The notes below the pieces were generated by a model, which saw only the letters and a list, made by a program, of their open reading frames with translations, had not been told where the DNA came from and searched no databases. Below, piece by piece: positions 7,361 to 18,073 of a stretch of 64,000 nt of DNA (position 1 is the first letter of the stretch; every line of letters starts with the position of its first letter). The translations under genes and the position numbers were made by a program. The DNA is taken from assembly GCA_964414785.1 (NCBI GenBank), contig CAYPXZ010000002.1:1-64000 (forward strand), in the 5' to 3' direction. This DNA comes from Palsa-1447 sp964414785. Lineage in GTDB: Bacteria > Verrucomicrobiota > Verrucomicrobiia > Opitutales > Opitutaceae.

Positions 7361-8622
7361 CGGTCCGCGAAGGCAAGGAACGCCTGCCAGTCCGAGGCCA
7401 TGATCGCGTGCGGGCCCGCGTGAATGCGGTAAGCAAGGTCCCCTGCGTTCACGTCCTGGTCCAGGGCCGGCATCTGCGTGACGCCGAGATCCTTCCTGCC
7501 CAGCAGGCGGTACACCGGTCCCGCCGCGACCTCGGCGAGAAATTCCCCTCGGGGGTCGGCCCACTGGTCGCCTGACCCGCCCGTGACCAGCAGGGGATGC
7601 GGCGCATTGAGGGCAATCAGCATGTGAGCATCGCCGGGAAGGTCACCCCAGTGCCCGGCATACCTCCCGAACCCCGGGGCGAACCAGTAGGGGAATCGGT
7701 CCACCATGTCGTCCACGGTCTCGCCGTAGTCGCGCCGGGAAAGCGCCGTCCCCATCTCCCCGGCGCAGTTCGCGAACACCAGCGCGAACCGCGGGTCCTG
7801 GGCGCCGGCCCAGAGGGCGGCCTTGCCGAGCCGCGAGTGACCGATGAGGGCGACCCTCCTGCCGTCGAAATCGGGGTCGGTCTGCAGATAGTCCAGGGCG
7901 CGGCTGGCGCCCCAGGCCCAGACGGCGATCGTGCCCCAAGAGTCTTTTGCCGGGGACCCGCCCGGGGAGGCCGTGAGCGCCTCGACCCCGGACGTGCGCG
8001 TGTCCGCGGTGTCCGGCTGCAGGTCCGAGTAGCGGTAGATCGCATAGGCATACCCCCGGGCGACGATATCCGATATCGGGCCCGGCTCGCCGAGTATTCC
8101 CTTTGGAACGGACGGCGCAGGCGGGTCCGTCGGGGCCGGCTCCCCGTTGAAGGCCATGTGAAGGAGAACGGGCACCTTTGCCGCGCGGCGGGCCGGAAGG
8201 TAGATGACCAGCCGAATGAAGGGCGCACCAGGCCCGTCGCCGAAACGCAGCACCACGACCTTTCGCACCGCATTTCCGCCCAGGGCCCCGGGGGTGACGC
8301 CCTCGACGGTCGCGACCGCCTTTGGCGCGTTGCCCGGCACGCGCCCGAACACATGGGCCCGGTAGAGTTCCAGGATCTCAGGGCGCCTTATCCGGGTCCA
8401 GGTATCGGCATCCGTTACGGGTCGCCCGTCGTTTAGGACAAGGGGATCGGGGAGCGTGTAGGTGCCGACCTTGGCCTCGTCATAGTTGGAGACGTGGCCG
8501 GTGGATGCCGTCTTCACCGGCCCGGGCCGGGCGCCTTCGGGATCGGCGGCGCAAATCGGGAGGGCCCGCGAGAAAAGGGCGGCTGCGACCGCCAGGCCAG
8601 CCAGGGTCCGGGAGGGATTCAT
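7348..8622 (-). CDS. CE15 glucuronoyl esterase-like secreted carbohydrate esterase
   Basis: 424 residues with a signal peptide (about 1-25, ALPICAAD). The CE15 nucleophile motif is GHSRLGK with Ser263 (GCSRxGK in many relatives). Glu289 in ANCAGEMG or Asp352 in SGDQWADP could be the acid, and His405 is in HAGPHAIMASDW. Bacterial CE15 enzymes cleave ester links between glucuronic acid on xylan and lignin alcohols, and Opitutus relatives encode several. The product probably works outside the cytoplasm in hemicellulose breakdown, as may the esterase at 94-1179. It is transcribed towards the nucleotidyltransferase/sigma remnant. No partner glycosidase is present here. Confidence 0.85.
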   Translation of the reverse strand: MNPSRTLAGLAVAAALFSRALPICAADPEGARPGPVKTASTGHVSNYDEAKVGTYTLPDPLVLNDGRPVTDADTWTRIRRPEILELYRAHVFGRVPGNAPKAVATVEGVTPGALGGNAVRKVVVLRFGDGPGAPFIRLVIYLPARRAAKVPVLLHMAFNGEPAPTDPPAPSVPKGILGEPGPISDIVARGYAYAIYRYSDLQPDTADTRTSGVEALTASPGGSPAKDSWGTIAVWAWGASRALDYLQTDPDFDGRRVALIGHSRLGKAALWAGAQDPRFALVFANCAGEMGTALSRRDYGETVDDMVDRFPYWFAPGFGRYAGHWGDLPGDAHMLIALNAPHPLLVTGGSGDQWADPRGEFLAEVAAGPVYRLLGRKDLGVTQMPALDQDVNAGDLAYRIHAGPHAIMASDWQAFLAFADRYLR

Positions 8623-8692
8623 TGCGCCGCCAGAATGTCGGGCCCGACCCCCACCGTCGAGCCGGACGTCGGGAACTCCCTGCCGGCGTCAC

Positions 8693-8719
8693 TTGACAAC
8701 AGCCGCACCCAAGTAAGGC
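8693..8719 (+). promoter_or_regulatory. Candidate promoter of the toxin-antitoxin operon
   Basis: A perfect TTGACA -35 box lies at 8693-8698. The best -10 is a weak TAAGGC at 8714-8719 (spacer 15). The ATG of the antitoxin follows at 8728, so the leader is very short. Phd-family antitoxins usually repress their own promoter, so an operator probably overlaps, but no clear palindrome was seen. Confidence 0.45.
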
Positions 8720-8727
8720 TTTTATCC

Positions 8728-8976
8728 ATGAAAAGTACGTACAGCATAAAAGAAGCCCAGAGCCAGTTCGCGGGCCTGGTGCGCGAGGCGGAGAACGGCG
8801 GCATGGCCACGATCACCCGCCACGAGAAGGCCGTCGCCTACGTGATGGGGGCGGACGACCTGGCCGCCCTCATCGAGACGACGGAGTTGCTGGCCAATCC
8901 CCAGGCCCGCAAGGCGATCGCTGCCGCTGAGGCCGGGAAGGGCAGGGTCTACTCGCTCGACGATCTCGGCGAATGA
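8728..8976 (+). CDS. Phd/YefM-family antitoxin
   Basis: 82 residues. The N-terminal half (STYSIKEAQSQFAGLVREAE, then ATITRHEKAVAYVMGADD) is the typical Phd/YefM DNA-binding and dimerisation fold. The C-terminal half (residues about 50-82) is Ala/Glu-rich and should wrap the toxin. The stop codon overlaps the ATG of the following toxin gene (ATGA at 8973-8976), the usual coupling in these modules. The expected role is to neutralise the RelE/ParE-type toxin and repress the operon. Confidence 0.88.
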   Translation: MKSTYSIKEAQSQFAGLVREAENGGMATITRHEKAVAYVMGADDLAALIETTELLANPQARKAIAAAEAGKGRVYSLDDLGE

Positions 8977-9269
8977 AGTACCGGGTCCAGGTCCGGGAAC
9001 AGGTGAAGGGATTCATCGAGACGCTTGGTCCGGAATCCCGCAGGAAGCTCAGGCTAGCCCTGCGCGGGCTTGAATCCGAGCGGGGCGACTGTCTTCCCCT
9101 GAAGGAGAAACTCTCCGGCTATCATCGCCTGCGCATAGGCGGCTACCGTGCCGTCTACCGTTACCTGCCCGGCAAGGTGATCGAGTGCGTCTTTGCTGAG
9201 GAGCGCAGCCTGATCTACCATATCTTCGAGAAGGACTTCCTGAAGCGTCTCCGCCACGAAACCGACTGA
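8973..9269 (+). CDS. RelE/ParE-superfamily toxin
   Basis: 98 residues, basic, with the classic RelE-fold segments: an N-terminal strand and helix (YRVQVREQVKGFIETL), the central LKEKLSGYHRLRIGGYRAVYRY, and a C-terminal strand VFAEERSLIY. Toxins of this fold are either ribosome-dependent mRNA interferases (RelE) or gyrase inhibitors (ParE). The conserved LSGYHRLRIGGYRAVY core is closer to RelE, with Arg and Tyr residues available for RNA cleavage, but the call between the two is inferential. It is translationally coupled to the antitoxin and lies just before tRNA-Leu. Confidence 0.87.
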   Translation: MKYRVQVREQVKGFIETLGPESRRKLRLALRGLESERGDCLPLKEKLSGYHRLRIGGYRAVYRYLPGKVIECVFAEERSLIYHIFEKDFLKRLRHETD

Positions 9270-9294
9270 GCGGCAATGGGGAGGGACAAGGGAT

Positions 9295-9380
9295 TGGTGC
9301 CCGGGGCCGGACTCGAACCGACACTTCCTTGCGGAAATCGGATTTTAAGTCCGAAGCGTCTACCATTCCGCCACCCGGGC
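9295..9380 (-). tRNA. tRNA-Leu (anticodon TAA)
   Basis: On the minus strand the gene begins GCCCGGGTGGCGGAATGGTAG at 9380, with acceptor stem GCCCGGG/CCCGGGC (9374-9380 with 9299-9305). It has a TTAA-containing anticodon loop (CTTAAAA, anticodon TAA), a long variable arm typical of class II tRNAs, the GGTTCGAGTCC T-arm, and an encoded CCA (9295-9297). The 3' end faces the accessory patch at 6.4-9.3 kb. Confidence 0.96.
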
Positions 9381-9388
9381 AACGCCTA

Positions 9389-9408
9389 GGGGATTTCTGG
9401 GAATCCCC
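9389..9408 (-). terminator. Hairpin downstream of the monooxygenase-like gene
   Basis: GGGGATT (9389-9395) pairs perfectly with AATCCCC (9402-9408) around a six-base loop. On the minus strand it lies between the stop of the 9438-9776 gene and tRNA-Leu. It has no T-run, so it may be a processing or weak termination element. Confidence 0.35.
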
Positions 9409-9437
9409 GGGCCGAAGGCGAGCCTTTGTCGCGGCCG

Positions 9438-9776
9438 CTAGGCGGGTGTCCCCCTCGCAAACCCGTAGGCCCGCTCCACCCTCGCTATCCTGACAGAGTA
9501 GCCCTCATACCAGGACTCCCTGCCCGCGTCCTGGGCCCCGCGGTGCTCAAGGTTCGCCTTCCAGCTTACGATTGCCTCCTCGCTGGCCCAGTAGGACACC
9601 GTGATCCCCAACCCCCCGGGGCTCCGGGCGCTCTCGATCCCCAGGTAACCCGGCTGGCCGGCGGCAAGCTCCTCCATCCGCTCTGCCATCTTGCCATAGC
9701 CCTTGTCCCCCTCGGTCCGCAGGGAGGTGAAGATGACCGCGAAGTACGGGGGCTCGGGTGTCTTTGCAAGGGGCAT
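9438..9776 (-). CDS. Antibiotic biosynthesis monooxygenase (ABM)-domain protein
   Basis: 112 residues from the ATG at 9776. An upstream extension in the same frame would overlap the divergent nuclease gene and lacks conserved character. The sequence shows the ferredoxin-like ABM fold: a first strand PYFAVIFTS, the helix with MAERMEELAAGQPGYLGIES, and the strand/helix pair GITVSYWASEEAIVSWK. This last segment (SYWxSEEAIxxWK) is diagnostic of YqjZ-like ABM proteins. Members are small cofactor-independent oxygenases or haem/quinone-handling proteins, and most are uncharacterised. The specific substrate is unknown. Confidence 0.82.
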   Translation of the reverse strand: MPLAKTPEPPYFAVIFTSLRTEGDKGYGKMAERMEELAAGQPGYLGIESARSPGGLGITVSYWASEEAIVSWKANLEHRGAQDAGRESWYEGYSVRIARVERAYGFARGTPA

Positions 9777-9847
9777 GCGTAAAGATTGGGTGCGCCCCGA
9801 GAATGTTCTTTCCAAGGGCCGCGGCAAGGGACGAACTTTCTGGGAAC

Positions 9848-10822
9848 ATGATTCACCCCTCAAGGAGAGCTTTCGCCGCACTGACCCTTACCCTCGTCCT
9901 CGCCTGCCCGGCCTACCCCTGGGGCGTGGAGGGCCACGCCGCGACGGGGCTCGTGGCGGCGCAGAACCTTTCCGCCGACGCCCGGGCACACGTCGTCAAG
10001 GTCCTCGGGAGCGACGACCTTTCCTCGATCGCCAGCTGGATGGACGAGGTCCGCAGCGCCTACTTTCACCAGGGCCCCCTCGGGGCCGACCCCGAGGCGC
10101 TCAAGTTCAACGCGGAGTTTCCCAAGAACGGCGAATGGCACTACGTCGACCTCCCGCTCGGCACGGCCTCCTACGAGCTGGACGGCCCGTTCACGAGGCC
10201 CGACGACGTCGTGCACTCGATCGAGGCCGCCGTCAGCGTCCTTGAGGGCGGCGGCGACCAGAGGATCACGAAGCGGGAGGCGCTCTGCATGCTGGTCCAC
10301 TTTGTCGGCGACCTCCACCAGCCCCTCCATGTCTCGAACGGCTACTTCCAGGTGGGAGCCGACGGAACGGCAAAGCTCGTGACAGACCCCGTGGCCGCCA
10401 AGGACGCGCCCGACGACAAGGGCGGCAACGCGGACTTCTTCGGCCCGGGCAAGTACGACGAGCTCCATGCGTACTGGGACACGGCGCTTGTCGACAAGAT
10501 CGCCGGGTCGAAGGATCCCGCGGCGGTCGCTGCGGCCGCCGAAAAGAGCCTCTCGGAGGCCGGCACGAGCTGGAAAAGCGCAGGGGATTACCACCACTGG
10601 GCCGAGGCCTGGGCCACGGACAGCATCGTCGCCGCCCGGACCGCATATTCAGGCATCGTTTTCGGGGCCGTGACCCCCGACAAGAAGGCCGGAATCAAGC
10701 GGATCGAAATCACGCTACCCCCTCATTATGATGACGTTTGCGTCCCGCTCGCGCGGGAGAGGATTGCCAAGGCGGGCTATCATTTGGCCGAGCTACTGAA
10801 CGCGATTCGCTGGTCTGATTGA
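9848..10822 (+). CDS. Secreted S1/P1-type nuclease
   Basis: 324 residues. The signal peptide (1-24) ends ACPAYP, so the mature protein would begin with Trp25 in WGVEGH. This matches the family, where the mature N-terminal Trp and His30 are zinc ligands. Further ligand segments are visible: LVHFVGDLHQPLHV, ELHAYWDTALV and a late YHHWAEAWA. The enzyme is a trinuclear-zinc nuclease/3'-nucleotidase acting on single-stranded nucleic acids outside the cytoplasm, probably for phosphate or nucleotide scavenging. It is divergent from the ABM gene and followed by the inverted repeat upstream of the pyrophosphatase. Confidence 0.9.
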   Translation: MIHPSRRAFAALTLTLVLACPAYPWGVEGHAATGLVAAQNLSADARAHVVKVLGSDDLSSIASWMDEVRSAYFHQGPLGADPEALKFNAEFPKNGEWHYVDLPLGTASYELDGPFTRPDDVVHSIEAAVSVLEGGGDQRITKREALCMLVHFVGDLHQPLHVSNGYFQVGADGTAKLVTDPVAAKDAPDDKGGNADFFGPGKYDELHAYWDTALVDKIAGSKDPAAVAAAAEKSLSEAGTSWKSAGDYHHWAEAWATDSIVAARTAYSGIVFGAVTPDKKAGIKRIEITLPPHYDDVCVPLARERIAKAGYHLAELLNAIRWSD

Positions 10823-10854
10823 AGCGTTGGCGGCCGACAATAGACTCGCCCCGA

Positions 10855-10910
10855 CTGGAGGGTTTCGGCACCCTTGACCCTTAGTTTAACCCTCCAGCCT
10901 TAGTCTAAAC
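10855..10910 (+). promoter_or_regulatory. Inverted and direct repeats upstream of the pyrophosphatase gene
   Basis: CTGGAGGGTT (10855-10864) and AACCCTCCAG (10888-10897) form a perfect 10-bp inverted repeat with a 23-base gap. Overlapping it are two near-identical direct repeats, CCTTAGTTTAAC (10879-10890) and CCTTAGTCTAAAC (10898-10910), about two helical turns apart, and a TTGACC at 10874-10879. The block lies between the nuclease stop and the ATG at 10927. It may be an operator/promoter, or a terminator for the nuclease gene. Confidence 0.45.
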
Positions 10911-10926
10911 CCCCCTCGCGTTCACC

Positions 10927-13316
<2,390 letters not shown>

Positions 13317-13344
<28 letters not shown>

Positions 13345-14135
13345 GGCTGCGTGGCTGCGGCCACCGTGCAGTCGACCTGCACGGTGCCCGGCTGGACGCG
13401 CCCGAAGATCGTCGTGAGGCCCGCGGTGGACGCATCGCGCCCCCGCGTGGCCTCGACGATAAGCGCGGGCGCGATCCCGTCCGTGGGGTCGTAGAGCCTC
13501 CACGCCCCGCCCAGGTAGGCCTCGAAGCAGGCGTGGAAGTTCATGGGGGTCAGCCCGACCGCGTAGCCCCCGACGTAGCGCGCCGGGATCGTGAGGGCTC
13601 GGCAGAGCGCGATCGCCAGGTGGGTGTAGTCCCGGCACACGCCCTTGCGGCTCTGCCAGACGTCCCAGGCCGAGGTGCGGCCATCGGTCGACCCCGGCGT
13701 GTAGACGACGTTGTCGCCCACCCACTGGCAGATCGAGCGCACCTGCTCCGCCCTGTCCTCGACCTTGCCGAAGAGCTCCCACGCCGTGGGGGCGAACCGG
13801 TCGCTCTCGCAGTAGCGGCTCGGGAGCGTGTAGGTGAGGATGCTGAGCGGAAGCCTGCCGGGCTTGTCCGCGGGTACCGTCGCCGGCATCTCGGGCCGCT
13901 CGACCTCGACCACGGCCGAGTAGACGAACTCAAAGGGCCCCGTCGGGGCCTCGAGCCTTAGGACCCTCTCGCCCTTCGCCGTCGTCACGATCTCGGTCGG
14001 GAGCTCGGGCGAGCAGCGGATCCCCTCCGACAGCAGGCGTTGCTCGGGACTCGTGTTGACCAGGACGTGGAAGGAGAAGGCGGCACTCGGGGCCACCACC
14101 TGGTAGCCCAGCGTGCAGCCGACGGCTATGTTCAT
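13317..14135 (-). CDS. Transglutaminase-like cysteine protease-fold protein
   Basis: 272 residues. A beta-rich N-terminal half (to about residue 120) precedes a transglutaminase-like core with the full triad: Cys167 in SRKGVCRDYTHLAIALCR, His201 in MNFHACFEAYLG and Asp216 in WRLYDPTD. Bacterial members are mostly peptidases or amidases rather than crosslinkers. No signal peptide is seen, so it is probably cytoplasmic. The C-terminus overlaps the end of the pyrophosphatase gene on the other strand by 28 bp. The start at 14135 fits conserved N-terminal strands (VGCTLGYQV). Substrate unknown. Confidence 0.85.
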
Positions 14136-14258
14136 CGCTGGCGAATGTGGAGGGCGCGGGCGCCCTGCACAATCCCGGCCTTCGCCGATCGCGGGCGACG
14201 GGCCGGGCGTTGTGTTTGTTGTTGATATCCAAGGCCTCGCAATCTAACGCATGCCGCG

Positions 14259-16343
14259 ATGATCGAGGCCCAAGACGGACAAAGGCGCATGAAATGGGAA
14301 ATGTTCGCCCTGTCCTTCACGGCGCTCTTCCTCGAGATGATGGTGATCCGGTGGGTGCCCTCGGTGGTCCACCTGGTGGCGTACTACGCGAACCTGATGC
14401 TCCTGAGCTCGTTCCTGGGCCTCGGCGCGGGCGCCATGGCCGGGAGCCGGAAATGGAACCTCTTCGGGTGGTTCCCCGTGCTCCTCGCCGTGGACATCGC
14501 GATGCTCCTTTTCGACCGGAACGCCGTCCTTGGCACGAACGCGAGCGAGGCCCACTTCTTCTCGCTGCCCCCCTCCATGTTCGACGCCCTGGTGCTGGTC
14601 CGGATCTTCGGCGTCAACGCGCTCCTCTTCGTCCCGCTGGGCCAGCGGATGGGCCGGCTCTTCAACGCGCTGCCGGGGCTGACCGCCTACGCCTGGGACC
14701 TCGCAGGGAGCCTCACGGGAACCCTCTGCTTCGGGCTCTTCTCGCTCAAGCTCTTCTCGCCCGTCCTCGGCATGGCGGGCGTCATGGGGGTCTACCTGGC
14801 CCTCTCGGCAAGGCGCAGGTGGCTCGTCGACCTTCCGGTCTTCGCAGCCACCCTGGCCGCGATCCTCTGGAACAGCGACCCGAACGCGATCTGGTCCCCC
14901 TACTACTACATCACGGTCAACAAGCCCGACACCCCCAAGCTGACCGAGTCGGCCCCCCCGGCGGACCTGCTGACCATGCGCGACCCACCGGCGTACATGG
15001 TCAAGGTGAACCAGTTCGGCTACCACATGGACGCCTCGCTCGACTCGCGGCGCTACACCCCGGGATCGCTCACGTACAAGAAGATCCGATGGCTCGAGCT
15101 GCAGTACGGCATCCCCTACCTGCCCGGGGGCGGGCTGGACCGGGTCCTCGTGGTCGGGGCCGGCGGGGGATGCGACGTCGAGGCCGCGCTCTCCGCGGGC
15201 GCAGGGCACGTCGACGCCGTGGAGATCGACCCCACCATCATCGCCCTTTCGAGGAAGTTCAGCGCGGGCGCCCCCTATGCGGACCCCCGCGTGGCGATCC
15301 ACATCGACGACGCCCGCTCGTACCTGGCCCGGGCGCAGCCCGGCTACGACCGCGTGGTGTTCGGCTTCCTCGACTCCCAGGCGCTCTTCAGCAGCATGAA
15401 CAACGTCCGGCTGGACGGCTACGTCTACACGCTCGAGAGCATGCGCTCGGCGTTCCGGCTCCTCAACGACCGGGGCATGCTGACCCTCTCGTTCTACCTC
15501 GGCAGACCGTGGCTCGGCGCCAAGCTCTACGAGCTGGTGCTGGAGGCCACGGGCAGGGAGCCCGTCATGTACTTCGACGCCCCCGGCGACACGCTGATCC
15601 TGTGCGTCCCGAAGGACCCCCACGCCGCGCTTCCCGCCAACGTGAACGAGTTCCACCGGGCGACCTACGTGAAGCCCCCGGCGATGGACCTGCCGAGCGA
15701 CGACTGGCCCTTCCTCTACCTGATCCGAAAGACGATTCCCTCCGACTACCTGGTGGCGATCGCCGGCCTCCTCGCCTTCTCGATCGCCTCCATCGCCTGG
15801 CTGCGGGGCCGCTCGTTCGGCCGGGGCGACGTCCACTTCGGGCTGCTCGGGATGGGCTTCCTCCTCCTCGAGACCAAGAGCATCAGCGACTGCACGCTCT
15901 TCTTTGGCGCGACGTGGTTCGTGACGCTGCTGGTGATCGCGGGGATCCTCCTCATGGTGATCGGGGCGAACCTCGTCGCGGAGCGCACGAGGGGCTTCTC
16001 GCTCTGGCTCTACGCCCCGCTCTTCGCGAGCCTGGCGCTCCTGCTCCTTGTCCCGCGCGAGAGCATCCTGCCCTTCCCCTTCGCGGGCCGCATGCTCTGG
16101 ACCCTCCTCGTCGTGCCGCTCCCCGTCTTCTTCGCCGGGATCATCTTCTCGACGACCTTCCGGGAGTCCAAGTCCCCGTCGGCGGTGTTCGGCGCCAACC
16201 TGATCGGGGCCATGCTGGGCGGGTTCTGCGAGTACCTGGCGATGGCGATCGGAAACCACCGCCTCTCGCTGCTCGTGATGGTGGCCTACCTCGGGAGCAT
16301 GCTGGTCCTCGAGTCCTCCCGGCGCCAGGGCAAGGCCATCTAA
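14259..16343 (+). CDS. Polytopic membrane protein with a spermidine synthase-like domain
   Basis: 694 residues. The ATG at 14289 (MKWEMFALSF) is an equally good start, with AAAGG just upstream. Hydrophobic helices flank a central soluble Rossmann domain (about residues 290-430) with the SAM-type motif VVGAGGGCDVEAALSAG, the acidic HVDAVEIDP and DDARSYLARA. This resembles polyamine aminopropyltransferases fused to membrane domains, a common and mostly uncharacterised bacterial architecture. In the centre the usual aminopropyltransferase gate is altered (VVFGFLDSQALFSSMNNVR), so activity on putrescine is doubtful. It is convergent with the MFS gene, 10 bases apart. Confidence 0.82.
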   Translation: MIEAQDGQRRMKWEMFALSFTALFLEMMVIRWVPSVVHLVAYYANLMLLSSFLGLGAGAMAGSRKWNLFGWFPVLLAVDIAMLLFDRNAVLGTNASEAHFFSLPPSMFDALVLVRIFGVNALLFVPLGQRMGRLFNALPGLTAYAWDLAGSLTGTLCFGLFSLKLFSPVLGMAGVMGVYLALSARRRWLVDLPVFAATLAAILWNSDPNAIWSPYYYITVNKPDTPKLTESAPPADLLTMRDPPAYMVKVNQFGYHMDASLDSRRYTPGSLTYKKIRWLELQYGIPYLPGGGLDRVLVVGAGGGCDVEAALSAGAGHVDAVEIDPTIIALSRKFSAGAPYADPRVAIHIDDARSYLARAQPGYDRVVFGFLDSQALFSSMNNVRLDGYVYTLESMRSAFRLLNDRGMLTLSFYLGRPWLGAKLYELVLEATGREPVMYFDAPGDTLILCVPKDPHAALPANVNEFHRATYVKPPAMDLPSDDWPFLYLIRKTIPSDYLVAIAGLLAFSIASIAWLRGRSFGRGDVHFGLLGMGFLLLETKSISDCTLFFGATWFVTLLVIAGILLMVIGANLVAERTRGFSLWLYAPLFASLALLLLVPRESILPFPFAGRMLWTLLVVPLPVFFAGIIFSTTFRESKSPSAVFGANLIGAMLGGFCEYLAMAIGNHRLSLLVMVAYLGSMLVLESSRRQGKAI

Positions 16344-16353
16344 AGGGTCCCGG

Positions 16354-17982
16354 TCAGCCCCGGATGTCCCGCTCGTTCGTCTCGGGCAGGACGATGCAGC
16401 CCACGACGAACGACATCGCCGCCACGCCTATCGGGAACCAGAGGCCGGCGTAGATGTCGCCGGTGAAGACCACGATCGACGCCGCGATCAGGGGGAGGAA
16501 CCCGCCGAACCAGCCGTTGCCGATGTGGTAGGGCAGCGACATCGACGTGTAGCGGATGCGGGTCGGGAAGAGCTCGACCAGGAACGCGGCGATGGGCCCG
16601 TACACCATGGCGACGTAGGTCAGGAGGATCGTCAGGAGCGTCACGACCCGGGGCTTGTTCATGAGCGCCGGGTCGGCCGACTTGGGGTAGCCCGCCGGGG
16701 CGAGCGCGGCCTCGTAGGCCTTCTCGTCGAACCCGGCGACCTGGCGGCCGCCGACCGACATGGCGACGCCGGCCCCCGAGCCCTCAAGCGGCGCCAGCGT
16801 GAAGGGGATGCCCCGCGCGTTCAGGTAGTTGCGGGCCTTGTCCGTGTCGGTCCTCGGCTTGCTGGGGAGCACGATCTTCTTGGCCGCGTCGCCGAGCGCC
16901 TCGAAGGCGAGCGCGACGCTCCCCCGGTACTCGGCCGTCGACAGGACGACCGGCGAGCGCTCCATGGCGTCCGCGAGCGCGGGATTCGCGGCGCGGGTCA
17001 GGTTCCTGAAGATCGGCTGGTAGGTGAGGGCCGCCAGGAGCATGCCGGTCATCATGATCTTCTTCCTGCCGATCGCGTCCGAGAGCTTGCCGAAGCTGAC
17101 GAGGAGGAAGGCGCCGATGACCAGCGAGGTCGCGATCAGGAAGTAGGTGGTGACGTAGTCGACCTTGAGCGTCGAGGAGAGGAAATACAGGGCGTAGAAC
17201 TGCCCCGCGTACCACACGACGCCCTGGCCCGCGGTCGCGCCGAAGAGGGCCTTGAGGACGATCTTCCCGTTGTCCCAGCGGGCGAAGCTCTCGGTCAGCG
17301 GCGCCTTGGAGCCCTTGCCCTCGGCCTTCATCTCCTTGAAGACCGGGGACTCCTCAAGCTTGAGGCGGATGTAGACGGAGACCGCGAGCAGCAGGAACGA
17401 GAGCAGGAACGGGACCCGCCAGCCCCAGGCGGCGAACTGCTCCGGGCTCATCGCCTTGCGAAGGACGCCGATGACGACGAGCGCCAGGAACAGGCCGAGC
17501 GTCGCGGTCGTCTGGATCCAACCCGTGAAGTACCCCCGCTTTCCGTGGGGGGCGTGCTCGGCCACGTAGATCGCGGCGCCGCCGTATTCCCCGCCAAGCG
17601 CGAGGCCCTGGGCGAGCCGCAGGAACACCAGGATGACCGGCGCGAGGAAGCCGATGCTCGCATAGGTCGGCAGCATGCCGACCAGCGCCGTCGAGAACCC
17701 CATGACGATTATCGTCACCAGGAAGGTGTATTTGCGCCCCGCCATGTCCCCCAGCCTCCCGAACACGAGCGCACCGAACGGGCGCACGGAGAAGCCGACG
17801 CCGAAGAGGGCGAGGCTCGACAGGTAGCCGGCCGTCTCGTTGCCCGCAGGGAAGAAGAGCTTCCCGAAGAACGCGGCCAGGGTCCCGTAGATGTAGAAGT
17901 CGTACCACTCGAACACCGTGCCGAGGGACGAGGCGATGATGACGAGCTTGTGTTTCCGATCCAGTGCGGCTTCAGCGTCCAT
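16354..17982 (-). CDS. MFS transporter, metabolite:H+ symporter (MHS) family
   Basis: 542 residues from the ATG at 17982. The first helix carries the MHS hallmark SSLGTVFEWYDFYIYG, and the loop 2/3 motif is FGRLGDMAGRKYTF. The 12-helix fold includes LRLAQGLALGGEYGGA, typical of ProP/KgtP/ShiA-type organic acid or osmolyte symporters. It is about 100 residues longer than usual. The extra length is a soluble loop between helices (about residues 345-440) that contains RNYLNARGIPFTL and AMSVGGRQVAGFD. Such loops occur in some MHS proteins of this type. It lies downstream of gpsA on the same strand with a 91-bp gap. The substrate cannot be predicted safely. Confidence 0.88.
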   Translation of the reverse strand: MDAEAALDRKHKLVIIASSLGTVFEWYDFYIYGTLAAFFGKLFFPAGNETAGYLSSLALFGVGFSVRPFGALVFGRLGDMAGRKYTFLVTIIVMGFSTALVGMLPTYASIGFLAPVILVFLRLAQGLALGGEYGGAAIYVAEHAPHGKRGYFTGWIQTTATLGLFLALVVIGVLRKAMSPEQFAAWGWRVPFLLSFLLLAVSVYIRLKLEESPVFKEMKAEGKGSKAPLTESFARWDNGKIVLKALFGATAGQGVVWYAGQFYALYFLSSTLKVDYVTTYFLIATSLVIGAFLLVSFGKLSDAIGRKKIMMTGMLLAALTYQPIFRNLTRAANPALADAMERSPVVLSTAEYRGSVALAFEALGDAAKKIVLPSKPRTDTDKARNYLNARGIPFTLAPLEGSGAGVAMSVGGRQVAGFDEKAYEAALAPAGYPKSADPALMNKPRVVTLLTILLTYVAMVYGPIAAFLVELFPTRIRYTSMSLPYHIGNGWFGGFLPLIAASIVVFTGDIYAGLWFPIGVAAMSFVVGCIVLPETNERDIRG

Positions 17983-18073
17983 GGGGGGTTGGGGGGTAAT
18001 CCGATCCTGCGGGGCGCCCGAGGCAACAAAACGTTCCCCCCCGATGCAAGCCCGGGAAAGCAAATACGCCAAA

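Noticed and set aside
14244..16259. A 671-codon minus-strand frame opposite the spermidine-synthase-like gene
   Set aside because: Composition typical of a GC shadow frame; the plus frame shows helices and a SAM motif.
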